DNA of 28,802 nucleotides, taken from positions 1 through 28,802 of the forward strand of contig DASWIE010000020.1 in assembly GCA_036397815.1 (NCBI GenBank), written 5' to 3'. The first letter of the stretch is position 1. Each line of letters opens with the position of its first letter. Shown here one piece after another: positions 7,184-14,582 of the stretch. A program made the translations under genes and the position numbers. Under the pieces are notes generated by a model. The model did no database searches. It saw only the letters and a list, made by a program, of their open reading frames with translations, and was not told the DNA's origin. Origin of the DNA: DASQFY01 sp036397815. GTDB taxonomy: Bacteria > Chloroflexota > Limnocylindria > QHBO01.

Positions 7184-8572
7184 CTAACGGGCGGAGTCGA
7201 GCCCGTCTCGGTACGTGATCCGCCCGCTCGCCACCGTGAGCCGCACCACGCCCGGCAGCTCCATGCCGAGGAGGGGCGTGTTCGTGGACGACGAGGCCAG
7301 CGCGTCCGGCTCGACGCGCCAGCGGGCCTGCGGGTCGACAACTGCCAGGTCAGCGAGCGCGCCCGGGCTGAGGCTGCGCTCCTCACCGATCAGCGCCGCG
7401 GGCCGCGTGGCCATCGCGACGACGAGATCGGGAAGGGTCAGACGTCCGGCCTCGACCGCGGCCAGCCCCACCGACAGCGCGGTCTCGAGCCCGATCATCC
7501 CCGGCGCGGCGGCTGCGAACTCGACCGCCTTGCGCTCGCGCGGGTGCGGGGCGTGGTCGGTGGCGATCGCGTCGATGGTGCCGTCGGCCACTCCCTCAAG
7601 GAGGGCCAGTGCGTCCTCACGGGTGGGAAGTGGGGGATTGACTCGACACGCCGAGTCGTAGGCGAGCTCCGGGTCGAGCGGCGTGCGGAACGGATCTGCG
7701 ACTGCGCCGGTCGGCTCCTCCCAGGCGAAGCCGCGGTCGCCGGCGACCCACGCGTCGGTCAGCGCCAGATGGTGCGGCGTCACGTCGCAGGTGACGCGTG
7801 TCCCACGCGCCCTGGCGCGCCGTACGGCCTCGAGCGCGGCAGCGGTCGACAGGTGCGTGAGGTGGACCCAGCCACCGGTCTCCTTGGCCAGGCCGATGTC
7901 CCGCTCCACCATCGACAGCTCGGCGCTGCCGGGCCAGCCGCTGAGCCCCAGCCGCGTTGCGGTGCGCCCGGAGCGCATGACGGCGCCAACTGCCAGCGAA
8001 GGCTCCTCAGCGTGCTCGATGAGCGGCAGGTCGAGCGGCGCCAGGTAGGCGAGGATCCCCCGGGCCACGCGCGCCGAGGCGACCGCCGCGCCGTCGTCGC
8101 TGATCCCCACGATGTGCAGCGGTATCAGCTCGCCCACCTCCGTCATCCGCTCGCCCTCACGGCCACGCGTGGCGGCGGCCACGACCCGGACGCGGCAGGC
8201 GGCGTCCCGCGCCAGGTCCACCACGAGCGCCACGCGAGCCCGCTCGTCCAGCGGTGGATCGGTATTCGGCATGGCGCAGACGGTCGCGTAGCCGCCGTGC
8301 GCCGCGGCGCGCGAGCCGCTCTCGATCGTCTCCGTGCGCCCATCGCCGGGCTCGCGAAGGTGGGCATGCAGGTCGCACAGCGCCGGCATGGCCAGCAGGC
8401 CGGCTCCAACGAGGCGCGGCAGGTCCGTTGGCGCCGCAGCGGGATCGACCAGGCGCCCGGCCACGACCGCCAGGTCACCAACCGCATCGGTCCCGAGCGA
8501 CGGATCCACGATCCGCGCCCCGACCAGCACGAAGCTGGCGGGCGCATCGGTCACCCGGCCGAAGGCGCTCAT
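7184..8572 (-). CDS. pyrC: Dihydroorotase, class I (amidohydrolase family)
   Basis: 462 residues. It closes carbamoyl-aspartate to dihydroorotate, step three of pyrimidine synthesis. The binuclear zinc amidohydrolase motifs are in order: DLHAHLREPG (H69, H71), substrate loop MPNTDPP, ISDDGAAV (the DDG segment of class I enzymes), LIEHAEE, HLSTAAALE and the catalytic DHAPHP. Length and motif set fit class I (multidomain CAD/PyrC-type) rather than the shorter E. coli class II enzyme. The ATG at 8572 overlaps the pyrB stop by ATGA, so translation of the pair is probably coupled, as is common for ATCase and DHOase that form a complex. The preceding in-frame open stretch is shadow of pyrB. Confidence 0.94.
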   Translation of the reverse strand: MSAFGRVTDAPASFVLVGARIVDPSLGTDAVGDLAVVAGRLVDPAAAPTDLPRLVGAGLLAMPALCDLHAHLREPGDGRTETIESGSRAAAHGGYATVCAMPNTDPPLDERARVALVVDLARDAACRVRVVAAATRGREGERMTEVGELIPLHIVGISDDGAAVASARVARGILAYLAPLDLPLIEHAEEPSLAVGAVMRSGRTATRLGLSGWPGSAELSMVERDIGLAKETGGWVHLTHLSTAAALEAVRRARARGTRVTCDVTPHHLALTDAWVAGDRGFAWEEPTGAVADPFRTPLDPELAYDSACRVNPPLPTREDALALLEGVADGTIDAIATDHAPHPRERKAVEFAAAAPGMIGLETALSVGLAAVEAGRLTLPDLVVAMATRPAALIGEERSLSPGALADLAVVDPQARWRVEPDALASSSTNTPLLGMELPGVVRLTVASGRITYRDGLDSAR

Positions 8573-9528
8573 GAGGCCAGCAGGGCCAGGACTGCCATGC
8601 GAACGGCCACGCCGTTGCTCACCTGGCGGCCGATCAGGCTGCGCGGACTCGCGGCCAGCTCGGGCGTGATCTCGACACCCTCGTTGGTCGGGCCGGGATG
8701 GAGGAGCGGCGCGTCCCGCGCGGCGAGGGCCATGCGCTCCTCGTCGAGCCCCCAGCGCGCGGTGTACTCGCGCAGCGTCGGGACGCCACCGCCGGCGTCG
8801 CGCTCGAGCTGCACGCGCAGGGCCATCACCGCGTCCGCGTCCCGCAGCCCCTCCTCGAGTTCGTGCGAGATCGAGACGCCCGGCCAATCCTCGAAGCCGC
8901 GCACCCAGGCCGGCGGCCCGACCAGGCGCACCGTGGCGCCCAGCGCGGTCAGCAGGTGGATGTTGGAGCGCGCCACCCGCGAATGACCGATGTCCCCCAC
9001 GATCGCGACCCGCTTTCCCTCGAGCGTGCCAAGGGCGTCGCGCAGCGTGAGCGCGTCGAGCAGCGCCTGGGTCGGGTGCGCGTGCGTCCCGTCGCCGGCG
9101 TTGACGACCCGGGCGCCTACGCTGCGCGCCGCCAGGTACGGCGCTCCGCTGGCCGCGTGCCGCAGCACGATTGTTCCGACGCCCGTCCGTTCCAGCGTCC
9201 GGAGCGTGTCGATCAGGCTCTCGCCCTTGGTCACGCTGCTGGCCTCGATCGGCAAGTCGACCACCTGGGCACCGAGGGCAGCGGCGGCCACCTCGAAGCT
9301 GACCCGGGTGCGAGTCGATGCCTCGGCGAAGGCGAGTCCCACGATCTGGCTGCGCAGGAGATCCAGCCGCTCGCCGCGATCGCGGAGCGACCTCATCTCG
9401 ATCGCCAGGCCGAGGCAGCGCTCGATCTCGGCGTGGTCGAGCTGGTCGACGTCGAGGAGGTGGCGGTGCCGCCAGGTTGGCGCCTTGGCGTGGTCGGCGA
9501 CGGGGGGCGTGCCGAGCGATTCGATCAT
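8569..9528 (-). CDS. pyrB: Aspartate carbamoyltransferase catalytic chain
   Basis: 319 residues. It transfers carbamoyl phosphate to aspartate, the committed step of pyrimidine synthesis. The carbamoyl-phosphate loop is FAEASTRTR (67-75), where most members read FxEPSTRTR, followed by GDGTHAHPTQALLD (HPTQ 151-154), the SVTKGES loop and HPGPTNEGVE near the C-terminus. No regulatory chain gene (pyrI) is present, so control is likely through PyrR. The ATG at 9528 is chosen over a GTG at 9549, because AAGGAG (9538-9533) lies just upstream of the ATG and the GTG falls inside the loop of a PyrR-binding hairpin. Confidence 0.94.
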   Translation of the reverse strand: MIESLGTPPVADHAKAPTWRHRHLLDVDQLDHAEIERCLGLAIEMRSLRDRGERLDLLRSQIVGLAFAEASTRTRVSFEVAAAALGAQVVDLPIEASSVTKGESLIDTLRTLERTGVGTIVLRHAASGAPYLAARSVGARVVNAGDGTHAHPTQALLDALTLRDALGTLEGKRVAIVGDIGHSRVARSNIHLLTALGATVRLVGPPAWVRGFEDWPGVSISHELEEGLRDADAVMALRVQLERDAGGGVPTLREYTARWGLDEERMALAARDAPLLHPGPTNEGVEITPELAASPRSLIGRQVSNGVAVRMAVLALLAS

Positions 9529-9539
9529 GCGACTCCTTG

Positions 9540-9557
9540 GCGGCCTCACAGGACCGC
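9540..9557 (-). promoter_or_regulatory. PyrR-binding RNA hairpin abutting the pyrB Shine-Dalgarno
   Basis: The minus-strand RNA reads GCGGUCCUGUGAGGCCGC. It matches the PyrR-recognition consensus ARUCCNGNGAGGYU at 12 of 14 positions, and the two differences replace the outer A-U with G-C, so pairing is kept. The GCGG/CCGC arms close the hairpin. The 3' arm ends two bases before the AAGGAG Shine-Dalgarno (9538-9533) of pyrB. PyrR bound with UMP would therefore be expected to block ribosome loading, as described for mycobacterial pyr genes, rather than act by attenuation. Confidence 0.7.
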
Positions 9558-9567
9558 GCTTAAAGGT

Positions 9568-9601
9568 GGCGCCCAGTATACCGGGCGCCGTGGTCGGTCA
9601 G
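9568..9601 (-). promoter_or_regulatory. Palindrome with candidate internal promoter between pyrR and pyrB
   Basis: GGCGCCC (9568-9574) and GGGCGCC (9583-9589) flank an 8-base centre. On the minus strand that centre contains TATACT (9580-9575), a 5-of-6 match to a -10 element. CTGACC (9601-9596) is a possible -35, but the spacer is only 15 bp. As RNA the same bases form a 7-bp hairpin. It may be a pyrBC promoter with an operator, or a terminator/anti-terminator arm upstream of the PyrR loop. Confidence 0.4.
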
Positions 9602-10155
9602 GTGGCGCGCTCGTCCGCCGCCACGCCGCGGTCGAGCATTACGCCGTCGACCTCATCGGTCTCCAGCAGTCGGACGTGCACGATCTCGTCGAGGCTGGTC
9701 GGCAGGTTCTTGCCGACGTGGTCGGGGCGGATTGGCAGCTCCCGGTGGCCGCGGTCGATCACCACCGCCAGGCGCACCGCCCTTGGACGCCCCTGGTCGG
9801 TGAGCGCGTCGAGCGCGGCACGCACCGTCCGGCCGGTGAATAGGACGTCATCGACCAGCACCACCGTCTTGCCGCCGATCTCGGGCATCCCCTCGGTGCG
9901 CTTCACGATCGGGGCGTGGGCGATACGGGTCAGATCGTCGCGGTAGAAGGTGATGTCCAGCGCGCCGACCGGCACGCTCGCACCTTCGTGCTGCTCGATC
10001 AGCCCCGCCAGGCGCCGGGCCAGCGGCACGCCGCGGCTGCGGACCCCGATCAGGACCAGGTCATCGGTCCCGCCGTTGCGCTCCACGATCTCGTGGGCCA
10101 TGCGGGTCAGCGCCCGACGCAGCTCATTGGCGTCCAGGATCTGGCGCTCGCTCAT
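9598..10155 (-). CDS. pyrR: Bifunctional pyr operon regulator / uracil phosphoribosyltransferase
   Basis: 185 residues, the normal PyrR length. It binds pyr mRNA when UMP/UTP is high and can also convert uracil plus PRPP to UMP. The PRPP loop is VVLVDDVLFTGRTVRAALDAL, with upstream LIGVRSRGVPLARRL and DITFYRDDL, and RPDHVGKNLPTS near the C-terminus, all PyrR hallmarks. It is first in the order pyrR-pyrB-pyrC and lies 69 nt upstream of pyrB. A good PyrR target hairpin sits in that gap. There is no recognisable Shine-Dalgarno close to its ATG. A -10-like TACACT 8 nt upstream suggests a leaderless message. Confidence 0.95.
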   Translation of the reverse strand: MSERQILDANELRRALTRMAHEIVERNGGTDDLVLIGVRSRGVPLARRLAGLIEQHEGASVPVGALDITFYRDDLTRIAHAPIVKRTEGMPEIGGKTVVLVDDVLFTGRTVRAALDALTDQGRPRAVRLAVVIDRGHRELPIRPDHVGKNLPTSLDEIVHVRLLETDEVDGVMLDRGVAADERAT

Positions 10156-10163
10156 GCGAGCCG

Positions 10164-10169
10164 AGTGTA
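10164..10169 (-). promoter_or_regulatory. -10-like element of pyrR (leaderless start candidate)
   Basis: TACACT on the minus strand ends 8 bases before the pyrR ATG. The -35 region has no clear hexamer. Transcription would begin at or next to the start codon, which fits the absence of a ribosome-binding site. Confidence 0.4.
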
Positions 10170-10174
10170 GCGTC

Positions 10175-10202
10175 CTTTACTGAGCGGGCTTTACGGAGCG
10201 GG
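10175..10202. repeat. Tandem 14-bp duplication at the anti-sigma/pyrR junction
   Basis: Two abutting copies, CTTTACTGAGCGGG (10175-10188) and CTTTACGGAGCGGG (10189-10202), differ at one base. The second copy contains the stop codon of the anti-sigma gene (10191-10193). It is probably a slippage duplication, though direct repeats upstream of pyrR could also be a binding site. Confidence 0.6.
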
Positions 10203-11822
10203 CTCGAGCGTCGCCGGGTAGAGCGCGGGTCCGTTCCAGACGCCGTCCTGCCCGTAGGCCATCACCTCGTCCGGCGTGGCGCCGGTGTGGCGGGTGATGA
10301 GCACCAGGTTGGCCACCGGCGCGAACTCGTTGCCCTGGGACGCGTCAGTGCGGAGCGTGAGGGCGAGGTACTGCCCGCCGCCGAGGGCCACGTCGACCAC
10401 CTCGGTCGCGCCCGCGGTGTCCGCGGCGTCGAGCGCCTGGGCCGCCGTGATGAGCTCACCAGTGCCGTCCCCCACGTGGCCGAAGTACACGCGCTGCGGG
10501 TCCGGGAAGCCGGTCCCCTCCTCGGTCCCGGTCCACTGCGTGTCCCATACCGCGAAGCCGTCCCCGTCCGGCGCCCACTCGAAGCGGGCGCTGGCGAAGG
10601 CGGCGCCATTCTGCTGAATCGTGAGGCTGGAGAAGACCTGCTCGCCGCCACCACCGAGGTCGAAGGTCCCGTCGACAGCGGGGACCATGTACAGCATCCC
10701 GCCCCTGGCGAAGTGCCAGCCCATCTCATCGCGCGCCATCTCGCCGCGCCACACCGCTGCCTGCGATGCGGGAATCGTCGGATTCAGCATCGGCAGGAAG
10801 GCGCCGTCACTGGTCTGGTCGGCGTCGGTCGAGGGGTCGTCATACGGGACCCAGTCGCCCGCCGTGAGCGGTACGGTGAGACGGTAGCTGCTGGCATTGC
10901 TCTCGGCGGCAACGCTGACCCACAGTCGGGCGCTGCTTTCGTCGCTGCCGTCAAAGCTCCCGGCGAAGGCGGTCCCGGACTGGGTCAGCTGCCTGGTGGT
11001 CTCGGCACCAGGGTAGAAGAGCCACACGTCGGCGCTCGCGTCCTGCGCGAGCGCCGTGTAGGCCAGGACCCGGCCATCGGGCGACCACACGAACCGCAGG
11101 AACGGCGAGTCGAGGCCCTGCTGCGTCAGCGGCACCAGCGTGCCGTCCGAGATGCGGTAGGCGTAGGAGTCGACGAGCCCGGACCCCTCACCGAACAGCG
11201 AGAACGCGACCCAGTCGCCGTCCGGCGAGAGCGTGGCGTCCACAGGCGTCCCGTGGCTCTCGACCGGGATGGGCTCCGCGCCCTGGGCGGTGACCAGCTC
11301 CAGCCGGGCCTCGGGCATCTCGACGGTGTAGACCAGCGCGCCGACCGGGTTCGGGTCCGCGGCGACCGGCGGAGCCGCCGAGGCGGTGGGCGCCGGCGAT
11401 GCGTCCAGGCTGGCCGTCGCTTCGGAGGATGCCGTGGAGGTGGCCTGCGGCGAACCGCTCTCCGCCACCTGGGAGAACCGCAGGTTGCTGAAGACGACGA
11501 ACGCCAGGACGCCGGCGGCCACGCTGGCCAGCGACGCGCCGATGCCGACCAGCGCTCTCGGCCGGCGCCACCAGGGTGGGCCTAGAAAGCGGCGAGAGTC
11601 GATCCCGGCGCGCACCCGCGGGCCAAGGTCGCGCGGCGGCGGCACATGGCGCATCCCCGAGACGAGCCGGCGCTGCTCAGCGAAGGCGGCCAGCGTGTCG
11701 CGGCAGGCAGGACACATTGCCAGATGCGCGTCGAGCTGCGCGCGCTCGACGTCAGTCAGGTCGCCGGTCAGCGAATCGCTGAGCAGCTCGTCGGGGTGGT
11801 CGCCCGGTCGCAGGAAGCTCAT
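10191..11822 (-). CDS. Transmembrane anti-sigma factor with extracytoplasmic TolB/beta-propeller-like sensor domain
   Basis: 543 residues. The cytoplasmic N-terminus is a zinc-finger anti-sigma domain (zf-HC2 type) with H33-x3-C37-x2-C40 in DAHLAMCPACRDTL. One membrane helix follows (about 90-113), then a Ser/Thr/Ala/Pro-rich linker (about 118-150). The large outer domain carries repeated SPDG-W or W-PDG strands (LSPDGDWVAFS, WSPDGRVLAYT, WAPDGDGFAVWD), the mark of TolB/WD40-like propellers. The gene overlaps the upstream ECF sigma gene by ATGA, so the two are very likely a sequestering pair. Loss or cleavage of the anti-sigma in response to an outside signal would free the sigma factor. The signal is unknown. 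A longer open frame upstream is only the sigma gene read out of frame. Confidence 0.85.
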   Translation of the reverse strand: MSFLRPGDHPDELLSDSLTGDLTDVERAQLDAHLAMCPACRDTLAAFAEQRRLVSGMRHVPPPRDLGPRVRAGIDSRRFLGPPWWRRPRALVGIGASLASVAAGVLAFVVFSNLRFSQVAESGSPQATSTASSEATASLDASPAPTASAAPPVAADPNPVGALVYTVEMPEARLELVTAQGAEPIPVESHGTPVDATLSPDGDWVAFSLFGEGSGLVDSYAYRISDGTLVPLTQQGLDSPFLRFVWSPDGRVLAYTALAQDASADVWLFYPGAETTRQLTQSGTAFAGSFDGSDESSARLWVSVAAESNASSYRLTVPLTAGDWVPYDDPSTDADQTSDGAFLPMLNPTIPASQAAVWRGEMARDEMGWHFARGGMLYMVPAVDGTFDLGGGGEQVFSSLTIQQNGAAFASARFEWAPDGDGFAVWDTQWTGTEEGTGFPDPQRVYFGHVGDGTGELITAAQALDAADTAGATEVVDVALGGGQYLALTLRTDASQGNEFAPVANLVLITRHTGATPDEVMAYGQDGVWNGPALYPATLEPAP

Positions 11823-12403
11823 CGCACCAGGCCCTCCACCGTCAGCTGCCGTCGCATCTCGCCTCGCGCGCGACACAGCAGCGTGCGCACCGCTCCGTAC
11901 GAGAGGCCCATCACCTCGCCGATCTGCTGCGCGCTCATGTCCTCCAGGTCGGACAGGATCAGACACTGGCGGTGGTTCGGCCGCAGCTGCATGAGTGCCC
12001 GCTGGATCCGCTCGTCGAGCATGCCGCCGATCACCTGCGCCTCGGGTCCGGGCCGTTCATCGGGTCGTTCGTGGTGTCGCTCCTCGTCGCTCCCCATCGG
12101 GCTGACCCAACGTCGCCGGCGCATCTCGTCGATCGCGGTGTTGGTCGCGATCCGGTACAGCCAGGCGCGCGCGGAGGTCTCATCGGTCAAGGTGTCGAGC
12201 TTGCGGTAGGCCTTGATGAACGTGTCCTGCGTGATGTCGGCCGCGCGGTCCGCGTCACCGACCATGCGCAGCACGTAGTTGTGGATCGGTGACGAGTACT
12301 CCTCGAAGAGCCGATCGAAGATGGCCCGATCCTGGGCGGCGCTCACGGCGGGCCGTCCGGTCGCGACGCGGCCGAGCCCGATCGACAGCACCCGGCCCTC
12401 CAT
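11819..12403 (-). CDS. ECF-type RNA polymerase sigma factor
   Basis: 194 residues with sigma region 2 (about 27-98: FDRLFEEYSSPIHNYVLRMVGD, DITQDTFIKAYRKL, RAWLYRIATNTAIDEMRRRR) and region 4 (about 130-188: LRPNHRQCLILSDLEDMSAQQIGEVMGLS, then AVRTLLCRARGEMRRQL). No C-terminal extension is present. It directs RNA polymerase to a stress or envelope regulon. The ATG at 12403 is chosen for the GGGGGG stretch about 9 bases upstream and because it precedes region 2 by a short tail. It follows the GalT-like gene by 50 nt and overlaps its anti-sigma factor by 4 nt. No autoregulatory promoter motif could be identified with confidence. Confidence 0.92.
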   Translation of the reverse strand: MEGRVLSIGLGRVATGRPAVSAAQDRAIFDRLFEEYSSPIHNYVLRMVGDADRAADITQDTFIKAYRKLDTLTDETSARAWLYRIATNTAIDEMRRRRWVSPMGSDEERHHERPDERPGPEAQVIGGMLDERIQRALMQLRPNHRQCLILSDLEDMSAQQIGEVMGLSYGAVRTLLCRARGEMRRQLTVEGLVR

Positions 12404-12453
12404 TGCGATCTGCCCCCCGTTCGCATCCCGTGACGCATCGGCCCCCGCACGTG

Positions 12454-13449
12454 TTACGCGGACCGATGCAGATGCGTCCGCAGGACCTCGGCCGCGAACT
12501 CGGGCGCGGCCGGGTTGACGGCCAGGGCGGTGGCGCGCTCCAGGCCGGCGATGACCCGCAGCCGGGGATGGAGCTCCCAGTGCCAGTGGAAGGTCTGGTC
12601 CAGCCGCTCGCCTGCCGGAGCAGTGTGCAGGAACAGGTTGTAGGGCGGGTCGCCAAGGGCGTCGAGCGCCCCGAGCGTGCGCTGCAGCGTCGCCGCGGTG
12701 GCGGCGAGGTCGTCGTCGTCCAGCGTGGTGAAGTCGGCGGAATGGGTGCGCGGAACGATCATCAGCTCGAAGGCGGAGCGGCTGGCGGCGGGAGCGAAGA
12801 CCACGAAGCGCTCTTCGGCGAGCACCAGACGCTCGCCCGACTCCTCCTCCGCCCTGGCCAGGCCGCACCAGACGCAGGTCCGCGTCTTGATCTGGTGGCG
12901 CGCGCCACCGCCGATCTCGTCCGCGATCCAGTGCGGCAGCTGCGGGATGGCATACAGCTCCAGGTTCAGATGCTGGCTGCGGGACCCGGCCTGGCGGCCG
13001 TAGCTCTGGACCGCCTGGATATAGCGCGGGTCGTCCGGAGGATCCGCCTCGCTGCCGAGCTCCCGCATCGTGTCCCTCAGCGCGCGCAGAAGGTGGAGCG
13101 CCAGGCGCGGCGGCGCGTCGGCGAGCCGCTCGTGATGTCCGCTCGGGGCGACCAGGATCTCCCACGACCCGGAAGACGACTCGACCTCGGACAGGGAGAG
13201 CTGCGCGGCCGTCTCCTTGGATGAATCGATCCGATGGAAGGCGTCGTGGCGCAGTGTCACGCGGCGCACCGTCGCGTCGTCGGTGGCCTCCGATCCAGCA
13301 GCCGGGTCCTCGTCGCAGTGGCGGCAGTGGGTTCCTTCGACCGGGGCCGCTTCCATGGCGAACGAGGCGTGCTCGAAGGTGCGGTCCGTGACGATGGCCG
13401 ACCACCAGCCGGTGACGGGGTCGCGGCGCAGCTCGAACACGCTCCGCAT
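12454..13449 (-). CDS. GalT-like HIT-superfamily protein with altered active site
   Basis: 331 residues with the two-half layout of galactose-1-phosphate uridylyltransferase: zinc-type C42-x2-C45, a second CVWC pair (192-195), FELMIVPRTHSADF, and HWHWELHP, the HxHxE strand of the second half. The catalytic strand is changed: where GalT reads GREAGASLSHPHSQLYA, this protein reads GRQAGSRSQHLNLELYA (151-167). The nucleophilic second histidine of HPH is thus Asn162 and the following Gln is Glu164. Canonical uridylyl transfer through a covalent histidine seems unlikely. It may be another nucleotidyl transferase/phosphorylase or a non-catalytic binder. The start is 24 nt after the acetyltransferase gene, and no other galactose gene is nearby. 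Confidence 0.75.
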   Translation of the reverse strand: MRSVFELRRDPVTGWWSAIVTDRTFEHASFAMEAAPVEGTHCRHCDEDPAAGSEATDDATVRRVTLRHDAFHRIDSSKETAAQLSLSEVESSSGSWEILVAPSGHHERLADAPPRLALHLLRALRDTMRELGSEADPPDDPRYIQAVQSYGRQAGSRSQHLNLELYAIPQLPHWIADEIGGGARHQIKTRTCVWCGLARAEEESGERLVLAEERFVVFAPAASRSAFELMIVPRTHSADFTTLDDDDLAATAATLQRTLGALDALGDPPYNLFLHTAPAGERLDQTFHWHWELHPRLRVIAGLERATALAVNPAAPEFAAEVLRTHLHRSA

Positions 13450-13473
13450 GCTAGAGGATCGGCGGCCGCAGCC

Positions 13474-14076
13474 TCAGAAAGCGTGCTCCCAGCTCTTGGG
13501 GCGTGGGAGGGCCAGCCATTCGTCGCGCAGGAGCGACATGATCACGGCGTCAAGGTGCTTCCCGTCCGCGAAGTGCGCGCTGCGAAGCGTGCCCTCTTCC
13601 ACGAAGCCCGCCTTCTGGTAGGCACGTTGGCCGGCCTTGTTGGGGGCGTAGACTTCGAGGTAGATCCGCTCCAAGCGAAGCTGCCCGAACCCGAAGTCGC
13701 TGATCGCCTGCAGCGTCTCGGTCCCGTAGCCCTTGTTCCATTCGGCCTTCTCGCCGATCACGATCCCGAAGCCGGCGTTGCCATTCTCGAGATCGATGTC
13801 GCGCAGGTCGGTGGCGCCGATTGGCACGTCGCCGTCGATGAGGCAGATGACAAAGTGGTAGTGGTCCTTTCCCTGCTTCTCGACCATCTGGTCGAACCAC
13901 TTCTCCTCCATGGCCTGACTGATCGGCGAGCGAATCGCGAGATGCTTGGTCACTTCGGCATCGGTCAACCAACGCACGAAGGTGGGCAGGTCGGCGCGCT
14001 CGGCTGGCCGCAGGTAGACGCGCTGTGCCCGGATGACGTGCGTGGGTTGCGGGGATTCGGGCTGGCCGTTCGACAT
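13474..14076 (-). CDS. GNAT-family N-acetyltransferase (RimJ/RimL type)
   Basis: 200 residues. It transfers acetyl from acetyl-CoA to an amine, and in this subfamily the target is often a protein N-terminus or small amine, here unknown. The fold is seen in VYLRPAERADLPTFVRWLTD (first strand and helix), IGATDLRDIDLENGNAGFGIVIGEKAEWNKGYGTET (the last part is the acetyl-CoA pyrophosphate loop, variant of RxxGxG/A), and LEVYAPNKAGQRAYQKAGF, the typical N-x-x-A-x-x-x-Y-x-K-x-G-F segment. The start codon lies inside a GACCGATG octamer (AAGGACCG-ATG). It is first in a long minus-strand run and divergent from the OsmC gene across 56 bp. Confidence 0.88.
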   Translation of the reverse strand: MSNGQPESPQPTHVIRAQRVYLRPAERADLPTFVRWLTDAEVTKHLAIRSPISQAMEEKWFDQMVEKQGKDHYHFVICLIDGDVPIGATDLRDIDLENGNAGFGIVIGEKAEWNKGYGTETLQAISDFGFGQLRLERIYLEVYAPNKAGQRAYQKAGFVEEGTLRSAHFADGKHLDAVIMSLLRDEWLALPRPKSWEHAF

Positions 14077-14086
14077 CGGTCCTTCT

Positions 14087-14092
14087 AGGCTA
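14087..14092 (-). promoter_or_regulatory. -10-like element of the acetyltransferase gene
   Basis: TAGCCT on the minus strand ends 10 bases before the ATG at 14076. No -35 match is seen. The 56-bp divergent gap must hold promoters for both directions. A short direct repeat (TAGGCTAGGCT) covers this element. Confidence 0.25.
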
Positions 14093-14132
14093 GGCTCGTA
14101 GCGCCCCGCAGGATACAAGGAGGACCGATTCG

Positions 14133-14582
14133 ATGGCCGCCGTCCGAACCGCCACCGCGAGCTGGCAGGGCGACCTCATGAGCGGGACCGGCACGACCAG
14201 CGCCGGCTCCAGCGAGACGTTCCGCGACCTGCCGATCAGCTGGGCAAGCCGTACCGAGGCGCCGGAGGGCCGCACCTCGCCGGAGGAGCTGCTTGCCGCT
14301 GCCCATGCCTCCTGCTTCGCCATGGCCTTCTCCGCCGACCTCGGCCGCGCCGGCACGCCGCCCGAGCACCTCCATGTCGAGGCGGAGGTGACCTTCGACA
14401 AGCTCGAGGCGGGCTGGACCGTCGTCTCCTCCCGCATCACGGTCATCGGTCGCGCTCCGGGGGCCACCGATGAATCGTTCGACAAGGTTGCGGAGGGCAC
14501 CCGCGACGGCTGCCCGATCTCGCGGGCGTTGGCCGGAAACGTGGCCCTCTCCGTGGATGCCACGCTGGAGACCGATGACTGA
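14133..14582 (+). CDS. OsmC/Ohr-family peroxidase, OsmC subgroup
   Basis: 149 residues. It reduces organic hydroperoxides through a reactive cysteine pair. The paired cysteines are C61 in HASCFAMAFS and C127 in DGCPISRAL, with the family's TSPEELLAAAHASC lead-in and the N-terminal ASWQGDLMSGTGTTSAGS typical of OsmC rather than Ohr. Regulation by osmotic or oxidative stress is known in other bacteria but not visible here. The start is well supported by AAGGAGG (14117-14123), 9 bases upstream. The last three codons overlap the start of the cyclase gene by 8 nt, so the two are co-transcribed. Confidence 0.92.
   Translation: MAAVRTATASWQGDLMSGTGTTSAGSSETFRDLPISWASRTEAPEGRTSPEELLAAAHASCFAMAFSADLGRAGTPPEHLHVEAEVTFDKLEAGWTVVSSRITVIGRAPGATDESFDKVAEGTRDGCPISRALAGNVALSVDATLETDD

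Noticed and set aside
9529..9549. GTG at 9549 as the pyrB start
   Set aside because: It falls within the PyrR hairpin loop and has no ribosome-binding site, while the ATG at 9528 follows AAGGAG.
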